Shown here piece after piece: positions 22,923 through 34,510 of a stretch of 64,000 nucleotides of DNA. How positions within the stretch are numbered: position 1 is the first letter of the stretch; each line of letters starts with the position of its first letter. The stretch is from Diabrotica undecimpunctata (taxonomy: Eukaryota; Arthropoda; Insecta; Coleoptera; Chrysomelidae). The notes below the pieces were generated by a model. That model was given only the letters and a program-made list of their open reading frames with translations. It was not told the origin of the DNA and ran no database searches. The stretch is from contig NC_092810.1 in NCBI RefSeq assembly GCF_040954645.1, forward strand, positions 77,418,160 to 77,482,159, given 5' to 3'. The position numbers were made by a program, and so were the translations under genes.

Positions 22923-23454
22923 CTACTAATGGATTATATAATTTAATATTTTACAAGAAACCGCAAGACTTTACGCCAAACGATTGCATTAACTATAAAA
23001 AAATATTAGAGGTCACAGGTATTCATCGAGATTCCCGAGGATATTTAAAACATCAAGCGTTCCCAGAAAAATTTAAGAAAATTATTAAACCCATGTATGT
23101 TGAGAAAGAAAGAAGAAGAAGAAGAAGAAAACCCTCGTCAAGACATTGTTTATCAACTAAAAACATGGAACGGCTAAAAAAAAAAGTTCAAATGAAAACA
23201 TTGAAGCGAAAACAACAAAACAGTATTTGGAAAGCAGCACAGCCGAAAACGAGTCAAAAACAAACCATAGACCAAGTCCTGAAAGTGGAGAGCTGTACGA
23301 GGAATTGAACAAAATATGGACCCTCTATAACGAAAATAACGATCCAAATATACTTGTAGAAGGCCTCAAAATTCTTTCGAAAAGCGATGCTCTAAATGGA
23401 AAAGAAGCAGAAGAAATAATAAGTGAATTGCGCTATCTAGAGCTTATTCATTAA
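22923..23454 (+). pseudogene. DUF8207-like protein gene, arm B copy, 3' half
   Basis: The gene resumes directly after the 3' LTR with LYNLIFYKKPQDFTP and NYKKILEVTGIHR, the basic EKERRRRRRKP run, and the tail SDALNGKEAEEIISELRYLELIH. An A-run at 23176-23185 has ten As against eight in arm A, shifting the frame for the tail. The shift sits in a homopolymer and could be a sequencing error. The gene lies upstream of, and on the same strand as, the polymerase. Confidence 0.65.
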
Positions 23455-24176
23455 TTGTCTCCACCTAGCGGTTACTAAGGAAACGGAATACTTCAGAATT
23501 CATCATCTCACTAACCGACGCCTTCCTTCAAGAATAACATGTAATATGTATTAATTTAACAAATAAAATAATATTGGGATTTAACATGCCTTTTTATTAT
23601 CTAACAATTCACCGCTACGCATCATTATCTAAAAATATTGATGAAATCATCTATCTTAATCGTTTTGGCATACCTTGATAAAAACAACAAGACAACACCT
23701 TAGATGTGTATGTTTTGCACACGGCACTATCTATGTCTAAAAGTAGCGATGACGTAATCCTCATTCGGCAGGCAAGATCTTGTTAATTTTGCAAAAATAG
23801 CCTAGCCAAAGTGCTACGAGTTCTCCCGAAGCGGGACAACGCCCTAAATTTTAATATCATTTTCTGAAAAAATGATCGCCGTTTTTCGAAAAATAGATTT
23901 TGTTTTGTTCTAATAATTAATTATAAAGTTACCTACTTTTATTATTTTGAATAAACTCACTTCAATTTGTTATATCACATTATGATAATAGCTAGCCGCA
24001 ACTCGAAAATACAGATAATTTACAACAGGGATTTCGTAAAATGACTAATTGATATGTTTTAAGTACTTTATACAGCTGTTTTTTATGTAAAATTGAAAAT
24101 AAACACCCCTGATTTTTCTCAAACAGCATTATCCTTTTCCTCATCATAGAGTGTCACGTGACCTAGGGTGAAAACG

Positions 24177-24284
24177 TATAAAAGGCGCAAAACAAGATTT
24201 ACTCTCATTTCTTATCAGGCAGTCGTACTGATAAGACGTGCTCTCTCATATCAGCTCTTGCTCTTATCATCCTTTACAGTAAGT
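24177..24284 (+). promoter_or_regulatory. Core promoter, hairpin and possible splice donor of the arm B polymerase gene
   Basis: TATAAAAG (24177-24184) and initiator TCATTT (24205-24210) have the textbook 30-nt spacing. Just downstream CTTATCAG (24211-24218) and CTGATAAG (24228-24235) form an 8-bp perfect stem. GTAAGT at 24279-24284 would be a good 5' splice site for an intron before the coding region, though no clear acceptor was identified. Confidence 0.6.
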
Positions 24285-24402
24285 GTGAAATTTTTTTGAA
24301 TTTTTAAAAAATAGATATTACATTTTGAATTTTTAGTTTTTTTTGAAAAATTGTAAAGTTTTTTGATTTTTTTAAAGTTTCTAATTTTTGATAATTTTCG
24401 AA

Positions 24403-27400
24403 ATGGTTCAAAATTGGTCATTAAAGTTTTTGATGCGTAGGTTCATAACAACATTTTGTGCGTACCTACATAGTTTTCGACTCTCTGCGACAGGGGGTTC
24501 TCCTAGCCACGGCGAAGAGAACTTGAAAGCTCTGTTGGAGGATGCTATGGCTGATGCAAAGAAGCAAAGCGGATACAAAAAGGGCGATAAAATTCGAATA
24601 ATTGCCCACAATGACAATTTCAATCACGCCATTTCGACAACAACTAGTGCAGATACCAATATGGACAGTTTATTACAGCATCTTGAAAACATATTGACAT
24701 CTAACGACACTGTTCTTTTGGCTGACACGAAATTCGATATTCAAATTTTCAAGATGCCTAGGGGTAGCGGTCGTCGTAGAATGATAAATTTAGCATTACT
24801 CAAATTAATTTAAAAAAAGCATTACTCAAATTAAAAACAATGACACCTTATGTGGGGCTCGAGCAGTTATAGTGGGCTTAACGTACGTCACAAACGAGAT
24901 TTTGGGTCACAAATTGATCAAAAGTGATGTTCATAACATACGTATAGGTCGAAAATTGCAGACGGTTTTGGCGGAAAAACTTTGTGGTCTGTTGGGTGGT
25001 TGTTATAACGATGGCTTTACTTTTGATGATTTTATGAAGGCCGAAGAAGTGTTGAATGTGCAGATAAAGATTATTTGTGCAGAAAATTTTAATACTCTTA
25101 TCTACGAGGGTCCCGAAAAAACAACCAAAATTTATTTATACAAAAATGGGAATCACTTCGATGTTATAAATAGTTTGAAAGGTTTGTACGGTACTAATTA
25201 TTATTGTAAAAAGTGCGATACACCTTATCAGGGCACAAACAAGCACAAGTGCAAGAAAGCACCACTTTGCACGATTTGCAGACAACCTGAGCACGCCATC
25301 CAAAACAAAATTCTGTGCAAGAACTGTAATCGTTATTGCTACAATGATGAATGTCTGGCAAACCATACAGAAGTTTGCAAAGAAGTATTTAAATGTGAAA
25401 AGTGCAATAAAGTATGTACAAGAGTCAAGGAGCATGTGTGTGGCTACTCGATGTGCAGGAATTGTAACACATTCGTAGAGATAGCTACACATCAGTGCTA
25501 TATGATGAAAACACCCGCCAAAGGAGGATTTTGTGGCGTACCTTGTATATGTAATAGTCGTAGTAACGAAGTAAATAAGGGGTGTCAATACAATACTAAA
25601 GCAAAAACTATTTGTAAAGAACCATGTAAATGCAACGGCCTCTCTAACACTCCCATAAATCGTTGCACATATACAGAAAAATATTTATTTTTCGATTATG
25701 AGGCAATGCAGGATACCGGAATACATGTGCCAAATCTTATAATAGTCCATGATTATGCTGGTAACAAATACGTTTTTACAAATAACGAAAAATTTTGTAA
25801 ATGGTTAATTTCTGAGAAACACAGGGGTTATACAGCAGTAGCTCACAACGGGAAAAGTTACGATTCGTATTTTATTTTAAAATACTGTGTAGAAAACACG
25901 ATAAAGCCGTACACCATCTACAATGGGTCAAAACTGATGCTGCTGGAAGTACCTGCTATTAAATTAAAAATAATTGATAGTTCGAATTTTGTTGCTGGAC
26001 CCTTAGCAGCTTTTCCGAAAACATTTGGATTGACTGAGTTGAAAAAAGGTTATTTTCCTCATTATTTTAACAAACTAGAAAACCATTCATACATTGGACC
26101 ACTCCCTGACGCATCTTATTACAGTCCAAATACAATGAAAACCTCACAAAGAAAAACCTTTTTAAAATGGCATGCTGAGCACGTACAAGAAGCATATGTA
26201 TTTGATTTTCAAAAAGAACTTCATGCTTACTGTGATTCTGATGTAGATATTCTGAGGCGTGAGTGTTTAGAATTTCGCAAGGAATTTTTGGGAATAGCCA
26301 ACATAGACCCATTCCAGTATCTGACCATTGCTAATGTTTGTATGGCTATATATAGGTCCAAATATCTGAAACCACACACTATTGGAGTTGTAAAACAGGA
26401 CATAAAGGAGACGTATAGCCTGGCATCGTTAAAATGGCTGAGTCAGTTTCCAGATGTACAACATGCTCTTAATGGTGGCGAAATTACGATCTGCGGTGCA
26501 AAAGTGGATGGTTATGACTGCTCCACAAATACCGTGTAACAGTACCACGGGTGTTTCTGGCATGGCCACCCAGAGTGTTTTGCACCCAACACAATTAACC
26601 ACGTTAATAATGAAACAATGAGCGACTTGTACGAAAGAACACTGAGGAGAGCCGCACAAATAAAAGAAGCTGGTTACAAACTAGTAGAAATGTGGGAATG
26701 TGAATGGATAAAATCAAAAGAATGTAAAAATGCACCGAGCCCTCAAATTGTGGAACCCTTAAAGCCTCGTGAAGCATTCTTTGGAGGACGAACAAACGCC
26801 ATAAAACTAAATGTGACTGATAAAAAGCTTAGATATATAGATATTGTATCGCTTTACCCGACTGTACAGTATTATGACCGCTACCCCATTGGCCACCCTG
26901 CTAAAATACATGCACCTGAATCATTCGACCCCTCCTGGTTTGGCCTAGTACATTGTCAAATACTGCCACCTACCAACTTATATCACCCAGTCCTACCTGT
27001 CAAAACTGACAAATTAATGTTTCCGTTGTGTAATCAATGCGCCTTGGAAGATTGCGAAAATTGTGATCATGATGACTCAGAACGTGCATTAAAAGGTACG
27101 TGGACGACTCTAGAGATCAATAAAGCCATAGAAAAGGGGTATAAAATATTAGAAGTGTACGAGGTGTGGAATTTTGAACAAACTTCGACGGATTTATTTA
27201 AGGGCTATGTCGAAGATTTTATGAAAATAAAATTAGAAACTAGTCCACATACATATGCCTCAAACGAAGAATACGCTCGGGTTGTAAAAGAACAAATGGG
27301 CATAGACTTAGACTTAGAGAAAATATCTCCAAATCTTGGTAAACGAGCAGTCGCTAAACTATGCTTGAATAGTCTATGGGGCAAGTTTGGGCAAAGAATG

Positions 27401-28069
27401 AATATGAAACAGACAGAGTATATTGTGGACCTCAAAAGATGGTATGAGCTCTTGATGGATGATAAGATCAACATGACTAATGTGATATTTGTTAACGATC
27501 ATATAGCCCAAGTCTCATATGATTACAAGGACGTATTTGTAGAAGACCCCACATCTACAAATATTTTTGTGGCTTTATTTACGACAAGTAACGCTCGTCT
27601 AAGACTATACGATATGATTGATAGGCTAGGAGAGGCTGTAACTTATTTCGACACAGACTCCATTGTTTATATTGATGATGGCCTAAACACTGTTGAAACA
27701 GGTGAAATGTTAGGCGATTGGAGCGATGAGCTTGGGTCAGATGATTATATTGTAGAATGGCAGGCAACTGGTCCAAAAAGTTATTACTACAAAACAGTCA
27801 AGGGCAAAGAGGTGACTAAAATCAAAGGCTTTACTCTAAACTATGAAAGCAGCCTAGTACTCAATGCCTCCGCTATGACTGCTATCATACACGACCCCAC
27901 CAAACAAATCAAGCTCACATATGACCAAATATGCCGCGATGTCCACACTAAAGATATTGTAACGAGAAAGAGGGTGTCAAAGACATTTAAGATGGATTAC
28001 AAGAAGCGAAAGATTGTACATAATGATGAGTGTATGGATACCCTGCCTCTAGGCTACAAGGCCTCTTAG
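24403..28069 (+). pseudogene. Protein-primed family B DNA polymerase with OTU-like N-terminal segment, arm B copy
   Basis: The N-terminal module (24403-24813; ATG at 24403) ends GSGRRRMINLALL. A 15-bp repeat spaced 26 bp apart (24793-24807, 24819-24833) and a frame change follow. From 24809 the second frame carries DTLCGARA (24842-24865) and NGNHFDVI, a Cys/His pair as in OTU proteases, then about ten CxxC-type fingers. Exonuclease motifs are FFDYEAM, AHNGKSYDSYF and YCDSDVDIL. A HGCFWHGHPECF block, motif A DIVSLYP, motif B KLCLNSLWGKFG and motif C YFDTDSIVYID follow. One private stop, TAA for TAC at 26537, precedes the HGCFWHG block. The family is that of Polinton/Maverick, adintovirus and bidnavirus enzymes; no integrase, ATPase or capsid gene is seen nearby. 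Confidence 0.9.
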
Positions 28070-28146
28070 ATTGATGTTAATAGTGTGTCACATGTCAAAA
28101 TCTCTTCATTCACAGTTGAACACTCGTAGAGTACACACGTATCAAA

Positions 28147-28503
28147 ATGTGGTCTGTAAATATTATAAATCAGCGAGAAATTAAAAAATTCAATGCTCAT
28201 CAGTGCACTTTCCAACTGTGCTGTGAAAACTATGTAGGTGGCGCTCTTAATCAAGATACTTTGAAAAATAAATTAGATTCTGCTCTTAACGATATAAAAA
28301 AACAAATTGTTTACAAAAAGGGTGACAGAATCCGTATTGTGGCTTTAAATGACAATTTCAATCATCCTATTTCGACAACAACTAGTGCAGAAGTAAATAT
28401 GACGAAGTTACTAGAAAAAATTGAAAATATAACCAGTTCCAATGCTTACATACAACTTAAAGATACGAAATTCGACATTTAAATCTTAAAGATGCCTCGT
28501 TAA
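28147..28503 (+). pseudogene. Stand-alone polymerase-B N-terminal domain, arm B copy
   Basis: The ATG at 28147 (MWSVNIINQREIKKF) starts the mate of the arm A ORF at 4887-5243. A CAA to TAA change at 28480-28482 stops it nine residues early; the original stop would be at 28501. It lies 78 bp after the polymerase stop, on the same strand. Confidence 0.6.
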
Positions 28504-28799
28504 TTACTTTTTTATGTAAAATGATTTGTTTTGAAAATTATCATTCAATTTAAAAACATCGGTAATATTAAAAATTTCAGAATGTTATCTTATTTTCAAT
28601 GTTAAAAAATGCTATCTACCGTTTTTTTTTAATATTTAAGAGCTACTGTACTTTTGCATAGGTTATATTTTGACATCATCCACGCTTTGTTTACGAAGAA
28701 TATCTACATATTTAAGTGTAAAAATCCTTTTAGCTGTAATCCCTGATAACCTTCCCAAAACAAGAGGCAGTACTATTTATGTTCTTATTCTATACGGAT

Positions 28800-29115
28800 T
28801 TGTAGTGATATAATAATGAGGTTAAAAAATTTTAGAAGAATTATGCTGTGTATTTCTTTAGTGACATTATTATTAACCGTGATTATTGATCTAAGATATT
28901 TAAAGTATTCCATACTTTCGAAATTGATGTTGTTGACTTTATTATTTTATCTAGATGTATTGAATTGCTCTCTTCTCTTGATTCGCTTGTATTTGATTTT
29001 CATTTTGTTGATTTTAAGTGAAACATTTTTCGTACTCTCTTTACTTTGTTAAAGATGTCGTTTGCGGACGGGAGAGAGTTTCTTATGAAATCAATATCAT
29101 TAGCATATGCTAGGA
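28800..29115 (-). pseudogene. RTE-like LINE reverse transcriptase fragment
   Basis: On the minus strand LLAYANDIDFIRNSL (the YADD region with D to N) is followed by FNKVKRVRKMF. This corresponds to the active-site and following helix of RTE-like RTs. Stops follow. The homologous piece is at 37020-37205. Confidence 0.55.
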
Positions 29116-29739
29116 GTGCTTTGTACCTTGGTCCATTAATGGATTGCATCTTAAATATGCGTTATTTCTATTTTAGTAAGCTGTTCATAAATTTTTTGAA
29201 TATTTAAATCGAGAATCTGTATTTATTCGACTGTTTAATAACACAGTTTCTTGGCGCCTATTTTAATCTCTGTTTTTTTGGTTCGGTTATCATTATTACA
29301 AAGATTTTGCGGGATATCGCCATAGGGAACCCGGTGGTATGTCCTTAACGTTTCCATAACCAACGTTTGAATATTTGTCTTACTGTAAAGTCATGACGAT
29401 TTTACTAGGAAATATAGTGCTATTTAATAATAATAAAGTTCAAGCAACAATTCCTATATGCATTAACTTGGTACTAAAAATATTAAAACTGCTACACTCA
29501 TGCTTCCTATTATCCAACGATTAGCCAGTCCAGGACTATACGCCTTATTATAGTACTAATATTGCTTCTGCCCCTCATAAGTGAATATAATATTCAAGGA
29601 AGGTTTTGAAAATTTAATAGGATTTTATATGTTAGAATAATATTTCTCTGAGAACGTGAAGAATATCTATTTGCTATCCGGTTTAATCCATAGATTAAAT
29701 ATTAGAATGCTATAGAATAATGCTACAAGCAGCAAAAAA

Positions 29740-30070
29740 AACGGTCTAATAGTCAGTAATCAGAAAACCAAATAAATGTTCTTTAACATACAAAAGAAAG
29801 GATGTAGAGTAGGGCATAACGTAACAATAAACCCATATAATTTTGAAATATTGCAGCATTTTGGGTATCGTAGATAACGTTGTCACATAAGAAATAAAAT
29901 GGAATATTCAGGTAACTAACTAATGTATATATAACCCTCATAACACTTTTAAATCCAGAAGTCTAATACGAATCCCTAAAATTAGGATATATAAAATAGT
30001 GATTAAACCAATACTATTGACTGGATACATGACGAGAACGCTGACAAAACAATGTAAGTAAAGCTCAGGT
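29740..30070 (+). pseudogene. RTE-like LINE reverse transcriptase C-terminal fragment
   Basis: Plus-strand frames give NQKTKYMFF-like and GHNVTINPYNFE blocks, then IYKIVIKPILLTGYMTRTLTK. These correspond to NEKKTKYM, the xxQNLTVGxYNFE region and LYKTLIRPVLTYGSETWTLT of RTE-like RTs. Stops and shifts are numerous. It is in the opposite orientation to the neighbouring YANDID piece, so the segment was rearranged. Confidence 0.55.
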
Positions 30071-30254
30071 ATTAATTAGATCAGTATTACTAGAAAAGAC
30101 CTAAGAAGTATTGCCAAGAAATGTAGAGCATATAGTGAAATCTAAATATCGTAGAATAAGATATTCAGACAGTATCGAGCGAGAACATTATTGATGAGGA
30201 AAGGGAGATCCATCGCTGAGAAAGTGAGAAACTAATTGCCAAAAGCAAAGGGTA

Positions 30255-30315
30255 GTAAATACCCGTATAAGTACCCATATAAGTACCCGTATAGGTACCC
30301 ATAAAGTACCCGTAC
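30255..30315. repeat. Short tandem repeat ATAAGTACCCGT
   Basis: About five imperfect 12-13 bp copies of ATAAGTACCC(A/G)T occur here. The other copy of the segment (about 43525-43550) has only one or two, so the array expanded after duplication or contracted there. Confidence 0.75.
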
Positions 30316-31109
30316 TCTAAAGTATAGCATGTCTTTTCCTACTCTTTAAGTAAGTGATTGATTCGACCGTTACTTGATGGAAATTTATTTTATCTGACAA
30401 TAAAACAGGTATGCGTTTACATGTTATAGCCTGTAACTGAATAAGTTGAAGAGGAGACAACTGTTTGTCTCAAGTTGGTCATTCAGAATTATGGCTGTAT
30501 TTTTTAATTTGCTGATTTCCCTAAATTCTAATTTCCATATAATCTAAAAATACCTTAAGGCTTTTATTTTAAATATACTTTTTTAGTAATGAAAATACGT
30601 AAACAGAACCTTTAATATACATGTAACCTTTGATCTCTGGGATAAACCCATCTCCTAAACAATATCGCCGATATAATTATTTGAAATTTTGTAGACTTAT
30701 TTCACCCGTTTATGTCCTTATTATCCATATATGAGTTGTCACCGATATGATAAACTCACTTACTTTTCACAAAGAGACTCTATTAAGTACGGTGATTACT
30801 ATACATATCTGATTCGAAATATCGTCGAAAAGTAACAGTATGTAAAATTTAAATTTTTAATGAAAAGTTAAAAATTAGCCATTTCTTATGGGTTTCAAAA
30901 GAGAAGCCTTTACGAAAATTTTAGTACTAATAAGACCACCGCAATCGGACGTACCCTGGGTAATGAATAATTAGTTAATCGGCTAATCACCCGTTCAATA
31001 TGATTTTTGTCAAATCGGTCCTGTTTAGGACCAACTATTCCAATTATGTCTATAAATATTAAGGGCATATCTAGAGATAAAGACACTTTACTTTACTTAA
31101 CTTTATCAG

Positions 31110-33330
31110 ACATGTGCGCTTAGCACAAATGTGACGTATTTCTAGTGCAGGAAACATATAGAGGGCCAAACCTAGGGTATTTGGTATTAAGCGGATCCCT
31201 GAAAATCACATAATAAATGTAAAAGTGCTATCTCTGCCGGCAAGAAAGTAAAGAAAAACTTAAATGAGAGAGGACAAAACCAGTCAGATGAGGGAACCTT
31301 TCAACTATGTTGAGCTTGGATCCACTATCTACGTATATAATGAACAATATTACGGTTCCTGACTGAGGATCTGAGCACAAAGCTTATTATAAAATTTTTA
31401 CCAAAAACACAACAATTACCGATATCCAAAGTCTGTAGACAAGCAAAGCAAAGACAAAGTTGTTACCTTGCTTAAACCTGGCAAAAACTCCAACGACCAC
31501 AAAAGCTATCGGTCAATATATTTATTTTGTCAGCTATATAAAATACTTCTGCATATAATCCTTAATATAATTTTACCGATAATAGAACATTTACACAACC
31601 CATACCAGTAAATACTAGGACTTTTATTACGTAGACGTTACATCTCCTGTTGCACAACCAAAAACTTTTGTTGCTGAAGTGGAAAAAAATCTATATCATA
31701 TCTTAAACACAATAAAAAAATAGATACAAGGTTGAATGCTCGAATAAATGAACTTTGATAAAATAAAGGCAGATATCGAGCACAGTTTTATTAATTAAAT
31801 CTTGCCCACGTTCTTTCGCTCCCTAGAGCATCTTCAGGGGTATTTGAAATAAGCCAAGAAAAGTTTTTTTTAAAGGAAGAAATTGATTAACCTCGATAAA
31901 GACTCGAAGTTATTGGATAATAAAAGTTTTTTGTGATTAACGTTTTAGACTTATTTCGTCAATTTTGGGCTATGCAACAATAATTGCAGAATGTCATAAA
32001 CATAAAATTAAACATAAAGTTGAACATAACACTACACTAGACAAAGACAAACAGTTTAAAATTATTTAAAAAAGTCGAAGATACATTCTGGTCGACAACA
32101 GGAGAGAGAATGGCTCCCGGTATTAACGGAAATGTTAAGGTGACATGTGAGATATGACACCTTTGACGGGCAGTCACAATCATATAAATGCGATCTGCAC
32201 ATTTTAAAATTCTATGTAACTAAGCATTGACCAAAGGTCCAACTGACACTACTATAGGAAATTAACTAGATTAATCTAGTTAAAATATTGTATATGTCAT
32301 ATTTCATCAGTTAATTTCCTGTAGTAGTGTAAGTTGGACCTTTGGTCAATGCGTAGTTACATAGAATTTTGAAATGCCTAGATCAGATCTACGTGATTGT
32401 GACTGCCCATCCAAGCTGTCATATGTCACATGTCACCTTAACATTTCCGTTAATACCAGGAGCCATTCTCTCTACTGTTGCCGACCAGAATAGCTTTGAC
32501 TTTTTTAAATAATTTTAAAGTGTTTGTCCTTGTGTAGTGTAGTGTTATATTCAACTTTATGTTTATTTTGTGTTTATGACATTCTGCAATTATTGTTGGA
32601 TAGCCCAAAATTGACAAAGTAAGTCTAAAACGTTAATCACAAAAAACTTTTATTATCCATTAACTTCGAGTTTTTATCAAGGTTAATCAATTTCTTCATT
32701 TAAAAAAACGTTTTTTGGCTTATTTTAGATGCCCATGAAGATACTTGGACAAGATTTAAGTAATAAAACTGTGCTCGATATCTGCCTTTATTATCAAAGT
32801 ACAATAAAAATAGACTATGAATCAATTTTAAGCTTTCACAAATCTGAATAACTTTTCAGCTAAAAATGGGAAGCACATCCTTTAGCCCTTAAAACGTAGA
32901 CGTAGACATAGACGCTTGCACTCTACGCTTTTGCTGCCGAATATACCTTGCCAGTATGGATGACACCAACACATACCTAATACGTAGATTTTGCTATAAA
33001 TTAGTCAGCCAAATTCAGCGGATATTAAGACTCTCATCCATACATAAGCTCTAAAATATCGTAGCTATCAATCCACCTAATATCCAAAGATAAGTAGCTA
33101 GAGAACGAAAGAAACCAAGTCTAGATTCGCAACATCCGCAAAAGAATAAGCTGTTCCTCGCCATCTGAACCCTCGAGAGGAATTTCCCTATGGTAGCTAT
33201 CTTCCTAAAATCTTCCAGGACGGCTCTTGCCTGCAAACACCGGTTAACCTGTGTGAATGTGGGGTGATACAAGATTCATCCCACCTTCTTAGATGACTTT
33301 GAGCTTCAAATCGCTCTTTTCTGAAGTGAC
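31110..33330 (+). pseudogene. Jockey-type LINE ORF2 remnant (copy 1), interrupted by a fold-back element
   Basis: Plus-strand pieces in order: CDVFLVQETYRGPN (endonuclease), LLKPGKNSNDHKSYRSI (RT block before the palm, about 31470-31540), YVDVTSPVAQPKTFVAEVEKNL (decayed YxDD box, about 31630-31690), and after the insertion a Cys-poor C-terminal block near 33120-33300. Much of the RT core present in copy 2 (44640-44990) is deleted here. No long ORF remains. Confidence 0.6.
31727..32800. mobile_element. Fold-back element with ~0.5 kb inverted arms
   Basis: CTTTGATAAAATAAAGGCAG from 31753 and its inverse ending at 32799 begin arms of roughly 500 bp that converge at about 32262 and 32310. By eye the arms match almost throughout. 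Comparison with the uninterrupted copy at 45105-45125 shows an ACAATAAAA(AA)ATAGA-type flank of about 16-18 bp on both sides (31709-31726, 32801-32816). The unit therefore has about 26 extra bases left of the left arm. No ORF inside. Confidence 0.85.
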
Positions 33331-34048
33331 AAGGTTTAATTATTTGAACTGAACATATAAAGTACAGTCAGTAAGCTATTGCTTTTAAAAATCATTACAA
33401 ATTTGACACTAACTATACTTATATTGATTACATATTACCCCTAAATAGAAGAGTATGTAATATTGGTGAAGTGGTATATTCTTGTTAGATAATTTAAGCA
33501 TTCTTCCCTTTTTTGCGCATTACTACCAAATTTTACACAAAAATATCTATCTTAGCACTTAAATATTTATTCTAAGATAAACTATCTAGAATTCTATATA
33601 GTACACAGACAAAACCAGAAATAACATATTAAAGAAGCTGTATACAAGATATCGTAAAACAATGGATGAAATAAAAGAAGTTCTTATTAATCGGATTCTT
33701 AAACAAAACGTATAAAGACATACTGACGTTAACAAAATACATTAGGAAATTTCCGCATATAAAAAAATACATTCAATTTGGTAATGAAATCCTTTTGTAT
33801 CCATAAAGCTATTTTTAGAAAAGCACGTACCTACCAAAAACAGGTATTTGATAGTATACATATCTATTACATACTGTAATGCGTATGAATGATAACAAAA
33901 ATAAGGAGTCCGTATGAACCGTTTACAACATACGCTGAAAATATACGGCTTAATCGCCTAGTTGCCAAACTATCGGAGCTTACTTAGACCGATATACTTA
34001 TGGTTCCAATATACAGTGAAAAAGATCTGAACGACCCCTATAATATAT
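32801..34048. repeat. LINE-derived dispersed segment, copy 1, right part
   Basis: It matches about 45110-46630. Copy 2 stops at 46630, where a gypsy LTR begins; copy 1 runs on, so the true right end of the segment is not visible. Confidence 0.75.
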
Positions 34049-34271
34049 ACACGTGAACTAAGCGATATACATTCATGATACAGGGCTACTTATGAGCTCC
34101 ACAAAATTTTTAAAAATTATGAAACTATACATGTTAACGAATCGACAGAGTCAATATTATGGAATAGTCAAGTGAGCTCCGTATATCGGTGTCCCACTTG
34201 ACCACGGAGCTCTTTTCAACCTGTTTTAACATGGGCGGAGTTCACTTTATGCCGTAGATATATATATATAC

Positions 34272-34352
<81 letters not shown>

Positions 34353-34510
34353 CATAGATCTAGCGGTTAATGTGGGCTCCGTACTAAAACGGTATTATAC
34401 TAACTCCAGGAGAATATACGCCGTGTATATTATTATCTGAGTAGGGCTTTATGTAGACTCCGACCAATACGTCAGATTAAGTGGACTCCGTAATAGGATT
34501 TAACATTTTT
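33900..34510. repeat. Scattered CTCCGTA words and a (TA)n tract
   Basis: Variants of GTGGRCTCCGTA recur on both strands about every 40-90 bp (near 33906, 34167, 34204, 34236, 34372, 34443 and 34488). A near-perfect TATATA tract covers about 34255-34353. No gene seen. Confidence 0.55.

Larger units (their letters stand above)
11757..28779 (+). repeat. Arm B of the inverted duplication (interrupted 12051-22922)
   Basis: Arm B is the reverse complement of 4609-10758. It consists of 11757-12050 and 22923-28779, separated by an LTR element that is absent from arm A. The arm A sequence is in effect the empty target site: it reads straight through CTACTAATGG where arm B has CTAC, LTR element, CTACTAATGG. 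The LTR element therefore arrived after the duplication. Confidence 0.92.
28784..31726. repeat. LINE-derived dispersed segment, copy 1, left part
   Basis: It matches about 36935-38213 (its left half) and 43391-46630 (its right half) with moderate divergence, so those two are one copy split by later insertions. The copy continues at 32801-34048 beyond a fold-back element. Its interior is a rearranged mosaic of LINE reverse transcriptase and endonuclease pieces on both strands. The first ~50 bp (TTCTATACGGATTTGTAG) also recur at 36225. Confidence 0.8.

Noticed and set aside
4609..28779. Complete Polinton/Maverick transposon
   Set aside because: No retroviral-type integrase, packaging ATPase, protease or capsid gene is visible, and no 6-bp target duplication at the arm ends; only the polymerase family matches.
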